Assembly (NCBI GenBank): GCA_046757205.1
Contig: JBHHXR010000009.1
Coordinates: forward strand, 1 to 31,728
Length of the DNA stretch: 31,728 bases
Direction of reading: 5' to 3'
Source of the DNA: JBHHXR01 sp046757205
GTDB taxonomy: Bacteria > Pseudomonadota > Alphaproteobacteria > Rhodobacterales > Rhodobacteraceae
The position numbers were made by a program, and so were the translations under genes. The notes under the pieces are model-generated. The model saw only the letters and a program-made list of their open reading frames with translations. It was not told the origin of the DNA and made no database searches. Shown here one piece after another: positions 26,051 to 31,728 of this stretch (the first letter of the stretch is position 1; the number at the start of each line of letters is the position of its first letter).

Positions 26051-26917
26051 ATGAGTTGGATCATTGTGGGTGTGGGGGTGTGTTTTCTCTTTTACGCCTG
26101 TTACATCGAGCCGCGATGGCTCCGCATCCGCCACTACCAGGTGCCGATAGACGGGCTCGACAAGCCCGTGCGCGCGCTTGTCGTCGCCGATCTGCAGCCC
26201 AACATCTATCACTGGGACATCGACCGCCTGCGACGTGCGTTCGAGCGCGCGTTCGCCGAACGGCCCGACGTCGTGTTTTGGCTCGGTGACTATTACAACA
26301 CCCCCATGTGTTTCCAGAAAAGGCTGCTGGACAGGTTTCCGCGCCTGAAGCAATGGGTGTTGCAGCGCTTGCCCGTGATGGAGGAAATCGCCTACGAGAT
26401 GGGCGCCTTCAAGGTGCCCATGGGCCATGTCGCGGTGCTTGGCGATCACGACTGGTTCTGGAGCGGCGAAAAGACCCGCCAGCATCTCGAAGAGGTGGGA
26501 ATCTCCGTTCTCGTCGACGAAGTCATGATGCTGGTTCATCCGGAAACCGATCAGCCGTTGCAGGTAGTCGGATACGACGACATATCCTCCGGCCGCACAC
26601 CCGATTTTGCCTCCGTGCATGCAGCCATAGACCCGACAATCCCACAGATTGCACTCAGTCACTCGCCCGACGCATTCACCGCCGCCCGCGGCGGGCCACG
26701 CATCATGCTTTCCGGCCACACCCATGGCGGCCAGGTCAGGCTGCCGTTTTTTGGCGCGCTGTTTCTACCAATCCGGCGAAAAACCTTCGACCGGGGCTGG
26801 TTTTCGGACGCCCGAAGGCGGCTTTTCGTATCGGCCGGCGTGGGCACGTCCTTCCCGCCGATGCGGTTCATGGTACGCCCGGAAATGGTCATACTGGAGC
26901 TTGTGCCGGCATTCTGA
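26051..26917 (+). CDS. Divergent membrane-anchored metallophosphoesterase (YkuE-like)
   Basis: Calcineurin-like phosphoesterase of 288 residues with an N-terminal membrane segment (about 3-17, WIIVGVGVCFLFYAC), resembling YkuE/lipid-A-phosphate-type membrane enzymes. The C-terminal motif SGHTHGGQV and the LSHSPDAF motif are intact. The N-terminal metal motifs depart from the family: ADLQ stands where DxH is expected, GDYYN replaces GDxxD, and GDHD replaces GNHD. The protein may use altered metal coordination or have lost activity. AGGTGG before the tandem GTG-ATG gives a ribosome-binding site; starting at the GTG would add one residue. The upstream 168 nt after glnE contain a CCGGTTACCGG palindrome (25897-25907) but no gene. 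Confidence 0.83.
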   Translation: MSWIIVGVGVCFLFYACYIEPRWLRIRHYQVPIDGLDKPVRALVVADLQPNIYHWDIDRLRRAFERAFAERPDVVFWLGDYYNTPMCFQKRLLDRFPRLKQWVLQRLPVMEEIAYEMGAFKVPMGHVAVLGDHDWFWSGEKTRQHLEEVGISVLVDEVMMLVHPETDQPLQVVGYDDISSGRTPDFASVHAAIDPTIPQIALSHSPDAFTAARGGPRIMLSGHTHGGQVRLPFFGALFLPIRRKTFDRGWFSDARRRLFVSAGVGTSFPPMRFMVRPEMVILELVPAF

Positions 26918-26984
26918 GCGTGGCCCGGAACCGGACACTCCGGCGGCGCGGGGTTGACCGGGCCGGCATTTGCCTGCAGTTATC

Positions 26985-27014
26985 GGCGCGGTCGCGCAAA
27001 CGGGCGACCGCGCC
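26985..27014. other. Perfect 11-bp hairpin
   Basis: GGCGCGGTCGC (26985-26995) and GCGACCGCGCC (27004-27014) form a perfect 11-bp stem with an 8-nt loop. It lies 67 nt after the metallophosphoesterase stop and 24 nt before the next start. No T-run follows, so it may be an unusual terminator or a leader structure of the next gene. Confidence 0.45.
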
Positions 27015-27038
27015 ACGGCTTCGCGGATCAGCCTTTCG

Positions 27039-27311
27039 ATGACAAAATACGCCCTCGACATCGACCCGCGCGGACTGATCTACGAATCGTACCGCATCGA
27101 CGGGATCAGCGCCGCCGAATGCCGGAGCATCTTTCTTGACTGGGCGCTCGGCGTTCCGGCGGGCGCGGACATGGCCGGCCACCTGCGCCAACTGCTCCGC
27201 CAATACGGCGAGCGCAACGAAGAACACCCGATGACACGCGTGCTGCGCGAAGGGCTGGAGCGCGCCGCGCCGCCAAAACGCCGTCGCGGCGGCCGGTTGC
27301 GCCGGGGATAA
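27039..27311 (+). CDS. Small uncharacterised protein (90 aa)
   Basis: I do not recognise a named family, but the composition looks like a real soluble protein. It begins MTKYALDIDPRGLIYESYR, with two predicted helices (ISAAECRSIFLDWALGV and HLRQLLRQYGERNEEHP), and ends in a strongly basic tail (PPKRRRGGRLRRG) that could contact nucleic acid. The ATG at 27039 is preferred over an upstream TTG, because that extension would read through the hairpin at 26985. It ends 4 nt before the stop of the convergent M20 peptidase. The function is unknown. Confidence 0.65.
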   Translation: MTKYALDIDPRGLIYESYRIDGISAAECRSIFLDWALGVPAGADMAGHLRQLLRQYGERNEEHPMTRVLREGLERAAPPKRRRGGRLRRG

Positions 27312-27315
27312 GGCG

Positions 27316-28692
27316 TCATGCAGACAGCGCGCCGAGCACCCTGATCCAGCTGCGGATGCCCTTGCGGAAACTCTCCAGGTTGTACTTTTCGTTGGGTGAA
27401 TGGATGGAATCGTCGTCCAGTCCAAAACCGATGAGAACCGAGTCCATTCCCAGAATGTCGCGGAAATGCCCGACGACCGGGATCGAACCACCGCAGCCAA
27501 TATACACCGCCCGGTTCGGCCACTCTTCGCTAAGGGCCTGCCGGGCCTTGTCGAATTCCGGCCGGTCGATCGGCATCACCGTCGCGCGCGAGGAATTCTT
27601 GGTGGTGTAGGAAACCGAACAGTCCGGCGGCAGGCATGCCGACACGTAGTCCCTGAACGCCCGGGTAATCGCGTCGGGGTCCTGATCGCCGACCAGGCGA
27701 AAGCTGACCTTGGCGGCGGCCTGCGCTGGCAGCACAGTCTTGAAGCCGGCGCCGGTATAGCCGCCCCGGATCCCGTTCACGTCGCAGGTCGGGCGCGCCC
27801 AGATCTGCTCCAGCGCCGGGCGCCCGGCCTCGCCGGCCGGCTCGGACAGCCCGATCCCGCCGAGAAACGCCCGGTGATCGAAACCGAGCGTATCCCACTG
27901 CGCCTTGACCTCGCCGGGAACCTCCGTCACGCCATCGTAGAACCCCGGCAGCGTGATGCGCCCGGTGTCGTCGTGAAGCCCGGCGATTATTCGAGCCAGC
28001 ACCCGGATGGGATTTATCGCCAGGCCGCCATACATGCCGGAATGCAGGTCTTTTTCGGCGGCCTTTATTGTCACTTCCTCGGCAACCATGCCGCGCAGCA
28101 TCGTGGTGATGGCCGGCGTTTCGGCGTTCCACATGCCGGTGTCGCAGACCAGCGCGATGTCGGCCTTGAGTTCCTCGCCATTGGCCTGCAGGAACGGCAC
28201 GAGCGACGGCGAACCGCTCTCCTCCTCGCCTTCAAACAGGACCGAAACGCGGATCGGCAGCGCCCCTGTGACGGTTTTCCAGGCGCGGCACGCCTCGACG
28301 AAAGTCATCAACTGCCCCTTGTCGTCGGCCGCCCCGCGGCCGCGGATCACCTTGCCCGCCGCGGTGTCCTCTATGGCCGGTTCGAAAGGCGGACGGGTCC
28401 AGAGTTCCGGCGGATCGACCGGTTGAACGTCGTAGTGTCCGTAAAACAATGCGTGGGGTCCGCTTCCCTCGCCATGAGCGACGACCATCGGATGCCCCGG
28501 CGTATCGCGGCGGCTTGCGGCGAAGCCGATGGACGCAAGGTCTTCCACCAGCCAGTCCGCCGCCCGCGCGCAGTCGTCGGCGAAGGCCGGGTCGGTCGAG
28601 ATGCTTTTCCGCCTCAGCAGCCCGAACAGCCGTTCGAGCGCGTTTCCGAGATCCCTGTCGGCCTGTTCCAGCACTGCGTCTATCTGCGGCAC
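27316..28692 (-). CDS. M20-family dipeptidase/carboxypeptidase
   Basis: Zinc-dependent cytoplasmic peptidase or deacylase of the M20 family, 458 residues. The catalytic domain carries the metal ligand set: His86 and Asp88 in YGHYDVQP, Asp123 in GRGAADDKG, the acidic catalytic cluster FEGEEESGS (from 153), and a late His in DSIHSPNEKY. The middle is the dimerisation lid. The sequence fits the ArgE/DapE/CNDP-type group that cleaves dipeptides; the exact substrate cannot be told. The start is GTG, preceded on the minus strand by GGGAGGAAACG, a very good Shine-Dalgarno. It is divergent from the UspA gene at 28847. Confidence 0.9.
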   Translation of the reverse strand: MPQIDAVLEQADRDLGNALERLFGLLRRKSISTDPAFADDCARAADWLVEDLASIGFAASRRDTPGHPMVVAHGEGSGPHALFYGHYDVQPVDPPELWTRPPFEPAIEDTAAGKVIRGRGAADDKGQLMTFVEACRAWKTVTGALPIRVSVLFEGEEESGSPSLVPFLQANGEELKADIALVCDTGMWNAETPAITTMLRGMVAEEVTIKAAEKDLHSGMYGGLAINPIRVLARIIAGLHDDTGRITLPGFYDGVTEVPGEVKAQWDTLGFDHRAFLGGIGLSEPAGEAGRPALEQIWARPTCDVNGIRGGYTGAGFKTVLPAQAAAKVSFRLVGDQDPDAITRAFRDYVSACLPPDCSVSYTTKNSSRATVMPIDRPEFDKARQALSEEWPNRAVYIGCGGSIPVVGHFRDILGMDSVLIGFGLDDDSIHSPNEKYNLESFRKGIRSWIRVLGALSA

Positions 28693-28760
28693 CGTTTCCT
28701 CCCGGTTTAGTTCGCACTCATGACGGAACCGCCACGACCGGCACCCGGCGCCGGTGCTTC

Positions 28761-28774
28761 GTGATCCAGATCAA
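28761..28774 (+). promoter_or_regulatory. FNR/FixK-type box upstream of uspA
   Basis: GTGAT-CCAG-ATCAA matches the TTGAT-N4-ATCAA consensus of FNR/FixK/Anr regulators at 9 of 10 defined positions. A TATCTT hexamer at 28793-28798 is a plausible -10, placing the box centre about 40 nt before the expected transcription start, the normal class II activator position. It suggests oxygen-responsive activation of the stress protein gene. Confidence 0.5.
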
Positions 28775-28846
28775 TGACCGCGCAACCCGATCTATCTTAG
28801 GATTCGGCGCAACTACAAGGCTGTCCTCGAACCAAAGGGCCTGGAT

Positions 28847-29257
28847 ATGTACAACACCATTCTTATTCCGGTCGACATCCACCATCCCTCGATCGCTGAG
28901 AAGATCGTGAATGTGGGCAAGAAACTGAGCGGGCCGGGGACCAAGATCGCGCTGATGTACGCGATGGAAGAAACGCCGTCCTACGTGGAAAACTACCTGC
29001 CCGAGGGCATCGTCGAAAAGAACCGCGAGGATGCCTACCAGCGCGTCCGCGCCCTTGCCCGCAGCGCCAACGTGGAGGCGACGGTGGAGATCCGGATGGG
29101 TCCGCCGCATAACGCCATACTGGAAGCAGCCAAGGGTCTGGGTGCCGATCTCATCATCGTCGGTTCACACCGTCCGGGGTTGCAGGATTACTTCCTTGGC
29201 TCGACCGCTTCGCGCGTCGTGCGCCACGCCGATTGCTCGGTCCTCGTCGAAAGGTAG
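28847..29257 (+). CDS. Universal stress protein UspA family
   Basis: Single-domain universal stress protein of 136 residues with an alpha/beta Rossmann-like fold. The ATP-binding signature G-2x-G-9x-G-(S/T) is present in GSHRPGLQDYFLGSTASRVV, so it belongs to the nucleotide-binding subgroup. The N-terminus MYNTILIPVDIHHPS and the C-terminal strand CSVLVER are typical. The physiological trigger is not known from sequence, but the FNR/FixK-like box 73 nt upstream suggests induction at low oxygen. It is convergent with mnmA, 9 nt away. Confidence 0.92.
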   Translation: MYNTILIPVDIHHPSIAEKIVNVGKKLSGPGTKIALMYAMEETPSYVENYLPEGIVEKNREDAYQRVRALARSANVEATVEIRMGPPHNAILEAAKGLGADLIIVGSHRPGLQDYFLGSTASRVVRHADCSVLVER

Positions 29258-29266
29258 CGCGCGGCC

Positions 29267-30427
29267 TCAGTCTCGAACGATCCACCCGCCGCCGAGCACG
29301 CGCGACCCGGCCGAATCATAGAACACGCAGGCCTGTCCCGGCGCCACGCCCTCCTCGGCCACGGCGAGTTCGACCCGCGCGGTATCCGGGCCTGCCGGAA
29401 CGATCCGGGCCTCGGCCGGCGGCCGGGTGGAGCGCACCTTTACTCTCGCTGGCCATCCGTCTTCGGGGGCGTCCGCGAATGCCCCGTCGCCCAGCCAGTT
29501 GATCTGCCGCACCGGGATGCGGCGGGTCGCCAGTGCTTCCCGCGGACCGACCACGACGCGCCGGTCGTCGGGCTCCAGACGCACCACGTAAAGCGGCTCT
29601 CCGCCGCCGATACCCAGCCCACGCCTCTGCCCGACGGTGTAGCGGATGACGCCGTCATGCCGCCCCAGCACCCGCCCGTCGAGATGCACGATCTCGCCGG
29701 GCTGCGCCGCGCCCGGCCGCAGTTTCTCGATCACCGCGGCGTAGGAGCCGTTCGGAACGAAGCATATGTCCTGGCTGTCGGGTTTGTCGGCGACCGGCAG
29801 TCCGTAGCGCCGGGCCAGAGCCCGGGTCGCCGCTTTCGACTTCAGATGGCCGAGCGGGAAGCGCAGATAGCCGAGCTGCTCCCGCGTTGTCGAAAACAGG
29901 AAATAGCTCTGGTCGCGCGCCGGATCCGCGGCGCGGTGCAACTCCGCCCCGCAAGGCCCCTCGAAGCGCTGGATGTAGTGGCCGGTCGCCATGCAGTCGG
30001 CGCCGAGGTCCTTCGCGGTTTCCAGCAGGTCGCGGAATTTCACGCGCTCGTTGCAGCGGATGCAGGGCACCGGCGTCGCACCCGCCAGATAGGCGTCGGC
30101 AAACTCGTCGATGACGGTTTCTCGGAACCGGTTCTCGTAGTCCAGAACGTAATGCGGGAACCCCATATTCTCGGCCACCCGGCGGGCATCGTGAATGTCG
30201 CGCCCGGCGCAGCAGGCGCCTTTTTTCGCCAGCGCCGCGCCGTGATCGTAGAGCTGCAGGGTAACGCCGACCACGTCGTATCCCTGCTCGGCGAGCATCG
30301 CCGCCACGACGGAACTGTCGACGCCGCCCGACATCGCCACCAGTACCCGCGTGTCGGCGGGCCGCCGGGCGAATCCGAGGCTGTTGGTCTGGGTGGTGGG
30401 CGCCACCTGCGCTTCGATGTCGGGCAT
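29267..30427 (-). CDS. mnmA: tRNA-specific 2-thiouridylase MnmA
   Basis: Installs the 2-thio group on U34 of tRNA-Lys, -Glu and -Gln, using ATP and relayed sulfur. The 386 residues open with a short extension, then the PP-loop SGGVDSS (33-39). The catalytic cysteines are Cys125 in PCIRCNERVKF and Cys222 in DSQDICFVP. GHYIQ and YTVGQRRGLGIGGG of the central and C-terminal beta-barrel parts are intact. It reads away from sciP; the two starts are 103 nt apart and share a divergent promoter region that includes a GANTC site at 30469-30473. Confidence 0.96.
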   Translation of the reverse strand: MPDIEAQVAPTTQTNSLGFARRPADTRVLVAMSGGVDSSVVAAMLAEQGYDVVGVTLQLYDHGAALAKKGACCAGRDIHDARRVAENMGFPHYVLDYENRFRETVIDEFADAYLAGATPVPCIRCNERVKFRDLLETAKDLGADCMATGHYIQRFEGPCGAELHRAADPARDQSYFLFSTTREQLGYLRFPLGHLKSKAATRALARRYGLPVADKPDSQDICFVPNGSYAAVIEKLRPGAAQPGEIVHLDGRVLGRHDGVIRYTVGQRRGLGIGGGEPLYVVRLEPDDRRVVVGPREALATRRIPVRQINWLGDGAFADAPEDGWPARVKVRSTRPPAEARIVPAGPDTARVELAVAEEGVAPGQACVFYDSAGSRVLGGGWIVRD

Positions 30428-30468
30428 GAGGCGAAATATAGTAAAACATTAGCCACTCACAAGCCGCG

Positions 30469-30486
30469 GATTCACCGCCACTTAAC
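30469..30486. promoter_or_regulatory. GANTC and TTAAC elements upstream of sciP
   Basis: GATTC (30469-30473), a CcrM methylation target, and TTAAC (30482-30486), a CtrA-type half-site, lie 45-62 nt upstream of sciP. In Caulobacter sciP expression depends on CtrA. Only one half-site is present, so the support is modest. Confidence 0.3.
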
Positions 30487-30530
30487 GCGCCGTCCGTTTG
30501 CATGGCACCAATGAGCAAGCGGAGTTGGCC

Positions 30531-30809
30531 ATGTTTGTACTGCGCCGGAAGGGACCGGCATTCGTAGAATTGCCGGACGGCTCGATCCTTTCGCGTTCCG
30601 ATCTGCCGGAGAGGGGAACCACGCGCTGGGTGGCTCGCCGCAAGGCGCAGGTCGTGCTCGCGGTGGCGTCCGGACTGCTCGCGATCGAGGAAGCCTGCAA
30701 ACTCTACGATCTGTCGCCCGAAGAACTGGAAAGCTGGAAAAAGGCCCTGGCATCGCATGGGCTCGGCGCGCTGCGGGTGACGAAGACACAAAAGTATAGA
30801 CAACTTTAA
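30531..30809 (+). CDS. sciP: CtrA inhibitor SciP (DUF1153)
   Basis: Small helix-turn-helix protein that, in Caulobacter, binds CtrA and nearby DNA in G1 cells and blocks CtrA-driven transcription. The 92 residues match the DUF1153 family throughout: FVLRRKGPAFVELPDGS, LSRSDLPERGTTRWVARRKA, AIEEACKLYDLSPEELESW and the ending LRVTKTQKYRQL. The start ATG follows GCGGAGTTGGCC. Its position 104 nt before ctrA on the same strand is the arrangement known from Caulobacter relatives and supports the name. The recognition helix lies in the segment around EEACKLYDLSPEELESW. Confidence 0.88.
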   Translation: MFVLRRKGPAFVELPDGSILSRSDLPERGTTRWVARRKAQVVLAVASGLLAIEEACKLYDLSPEELESWKKALASHGLGALRVTKTQKYRQL

Positions 30810-30812
30810 GGC

Positions 30813-30901
30813 GAGTCACTATGGATACTTACGCGGTGTAAGGAGTGATTAACCTTTGTGCATGATCCTTAACGCAAAGTTTTAACAATCCACCCCGATT
30901 C
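30813..30901 (+). promoter_or_regulatory. ctrA promoter region with TTAAC half-sites and GANTC sites
   Basis: The 104-nt gap between sciP and ctrA holds three TTAAC half-sites in the same orientation, at 30849 (TTAACC), 30869 and 30882, and two CcrM sites, GAGTC (30813-30817) and GATTC (30897-30901). CtrA autoregulation and methylation-dependent ctrA transcription are known in Caulobacter. The last two half-sites are separated by 9 nt rather than the canonical 7, so exact operator use is inferred. Confidence 0.5.
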
Positions 30902-30913
30902 GGAGGCCGGAAA

Positions 30914-31639
30914 ATGCGTGTGCTTTTGGTAGAGGACGACCCGACAACATCGAAGAGCATCGAGATGATGCTCTCCAACGCCAACCTGAACGTCTACGCG
31001 ACGGACCTGGGCGAGGAAGGCGTGGATCTCGCAAAGCTTTATGACTACGATCTTATTTTGCTTGACCTCAACCTCCCGGACATGAACGGGCATGAAGTTC
31101 TGCGCCAGCTCCGGATATCGAAGGTCGAAACGCCGATCCTCATCCTTACCGGAACCGACGACACCGACAGCAAGATAAAGGGCTTCGGCTTCGGCGCCGA
31201 CGACTACATGACAAAGCCCTTCAACCGCGAGGAACTGGTGGCGCGGATCCATGCGATCGTCCGACGGTCCAAGGGCCATGCACAATCTATGATTGAAACC
31301 GGCCAGATCAAGGTGAACCTCGACGCCAAGACCGTCGAGGTTGCGGGCAAGGCGGTTCACCTGACCGGGAAGGAATACCAGATGCTGGAGCTTCTTTCGC
31401 TTCGCAAGGGCACCACGCTGACCAAGGAGATGTTCCTCAACCACCTCTACGGCGGCATGGACGAGCCCGAGCTCAAGATCATCGACGTCTTCGTCTGCAA
31501 GCTGCGCAAGAAGCTCAACCAGGCGACCGACGGCGACAACTACATCGAGACCGTCTGGGGGCGCGGCTACGTGCTCCGCGATCCCCCCGCACGGGACGGC
31601 TCGCACGAACCCACGGACAGCGCCTCGCGCGCCGCCTGA
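30914..31639 (+). CDS. ctrA: Cell-cycle master response regulator CtrA
   Basis: OmpR-type response regulator that controls cell-cycle, motility and, in some alphaproteobacteria, gene transfer agent genes. The receiver domain (1-120) opens MRVLLVEDDPTTSKSIEMML and carries Asp51 in LLDLNLPDMNG, with the acidic pocket and Lys in TKPFNREEL. The winged-helix DNA-binding domain (about 125-230) includes LTGKEYQMLELLSLRKG and WGRGYVLRDP. The protein ends in SASRAA; the terminal Ala-Ala matches the ClpXP degradation signal of Caulobacter CtrA. GGAGG in TTCGGAGGCCGGAAA is the ribosome-binding site. The length of 241 is close to that of Caulobacter CtrA. Confidence 0.97.
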   Translation: MRVLLVEDDPTTSKSIEMMLSNANLNVYATDLGEEGVDLAKLYDYDLILLDLNLPDMNGHEVLRQLRISKVETPILILTGTDDTDSKIKGFGFGADDYMTKPFNREELVARIHAIVRRSKGHAQSMIETGQIKVNLDAKTVEVAGKAVHLTGKEYQMLELLSLRKGTTLTKEMFLNHLYGGMDEPELKIIDVFVCKLRKKLNQATDGDNYIETVWGRGYVLRDPPARDGSHEPTDSASRAA

Positions 31640-31682
31640 CTCGCCGCCCATCGTCCGTATTTTCGTTGTTTCGATGACAATG

Positions 31683-31703
31683 CCGCGGCGGTTGCCGCCA
31701 CGG
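31683..31703. terminator. Hairpin downstream of ctrA
   Basis: CCGCGGCGG (31683-31691) pairs with CCGCCACGG (31695-31703) across a TTG loop with one C-A mismatch, 44 nt after the ctrA stop. No T-run follows, so terminator activity is uncertain. Confidence 0.3.
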
Positions 31704-31713
31704 CGGAGGGTCA

Positions 31714-31728
31714 ATGGCTGGTCTCGGG
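31714..31728 (+). CDS. Possible start of a truncated downstream gene
   Basis: ATG at 31714 follows GGAGGG with 3 nt between and opens a frame (MAGLG) that runs off the window edge. Only five codons are visible, so the product cannot be named. The purine-rich site is the main support. Confidence 0.25.

Noticed and set aside
30869..30885. Canonical CtrA box TTAA-N7-TTAA in the ctrA promoter
   Set aside because: The spacer is 9 nt; I list the half-sites but not a canonical full site.

Overview
The window is 31.7 kb of GC-rich, gene-dense chromosome from an alphaproteobacterium. The placement rests on several lineage-typical features: a CckA-type hybrid kinase, a SciP (DUF1153) gene next to ctrA, a GAAC-N7-GAAC SOS box in front of recA, an S9 protein with an N-terminal extension, and a ccmE-ccmF-ccmH block. 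I would not go below class level; a Rhodospirillales- or Rhizobiales-like lineage fits. No rRNA, tRNA, insertion sequence or CRISPR array was found.

Layout. Positions 1-4500: a small membrane-anchored hypothetical protein (-), an RsmB/NOL1-type rRNA m5C methyltransferase (+), the hybrid histidine kinase CckA (+), and a sulfotransferase-like gene (-) whose 3' end overlaps cckA. Positions 4501-8841: SOS-controlled recA, alaS, and a DUF1330 protein that follows alaS closely. Positions 9010-13985: NADP isocitrate dehydrogenase and a TfoX N-domain protein (-), TrmJ and heme A synthase (+), an enoyl-CoA hydratase-like protein (-) and a PaaI-type thioesterase (+). Positions 14169-15488: an arylsulfotransferase-family gene whose promoter and 5' third are strikingly AT-rich. 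Positions 15762-17896: rplM-rpsI with an intrinsic terminator, then argC. Positions 17920-22115: a cytochrome c maturation block interrupted by a two-gene lysis cassette, in the order ccmE, GH108 muramidase, 3-TM GTA-type holin, ccmF, ccmH. Positions 22186-25882: a PaaG-like isomerase/hydratase and glnE. Positions 26051-29257: a divergent metallophosphoesterase, a 90-residue conserved-looking protein, an M20 peptidase (-), and a UspA protein behind an FNR/FixK-like box. Positions 29267-31639: mnmA (-), then sciP and ctrA (+), with the possible start of one more gene at the right edge.

How the genes fit together. CckA feeds phosphate to CtrA through ChpT, which is not in this window; SciP restrains CtrA. 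All three encoded cell-cycle regulators lie within about 30 kb. In Rhodobacter capsulatus the same CckA-CtrA circuit controls release of gene transfer agent (GTA) particles through an endolysin and holin encoded away from the structural cluster. The muramidase-holin pair inside the ccm locus is therefore the most interesting object here: it may be a host-owned lysis cassette for GTA release or for holin-dependent protein export. Two consecutive inverted repeats lie just upstream of it, as if it were controlled separately from ccmE. That functional link is inference; what the sequence shows is the gene order, the overlap of the two reading frames and the repeats.
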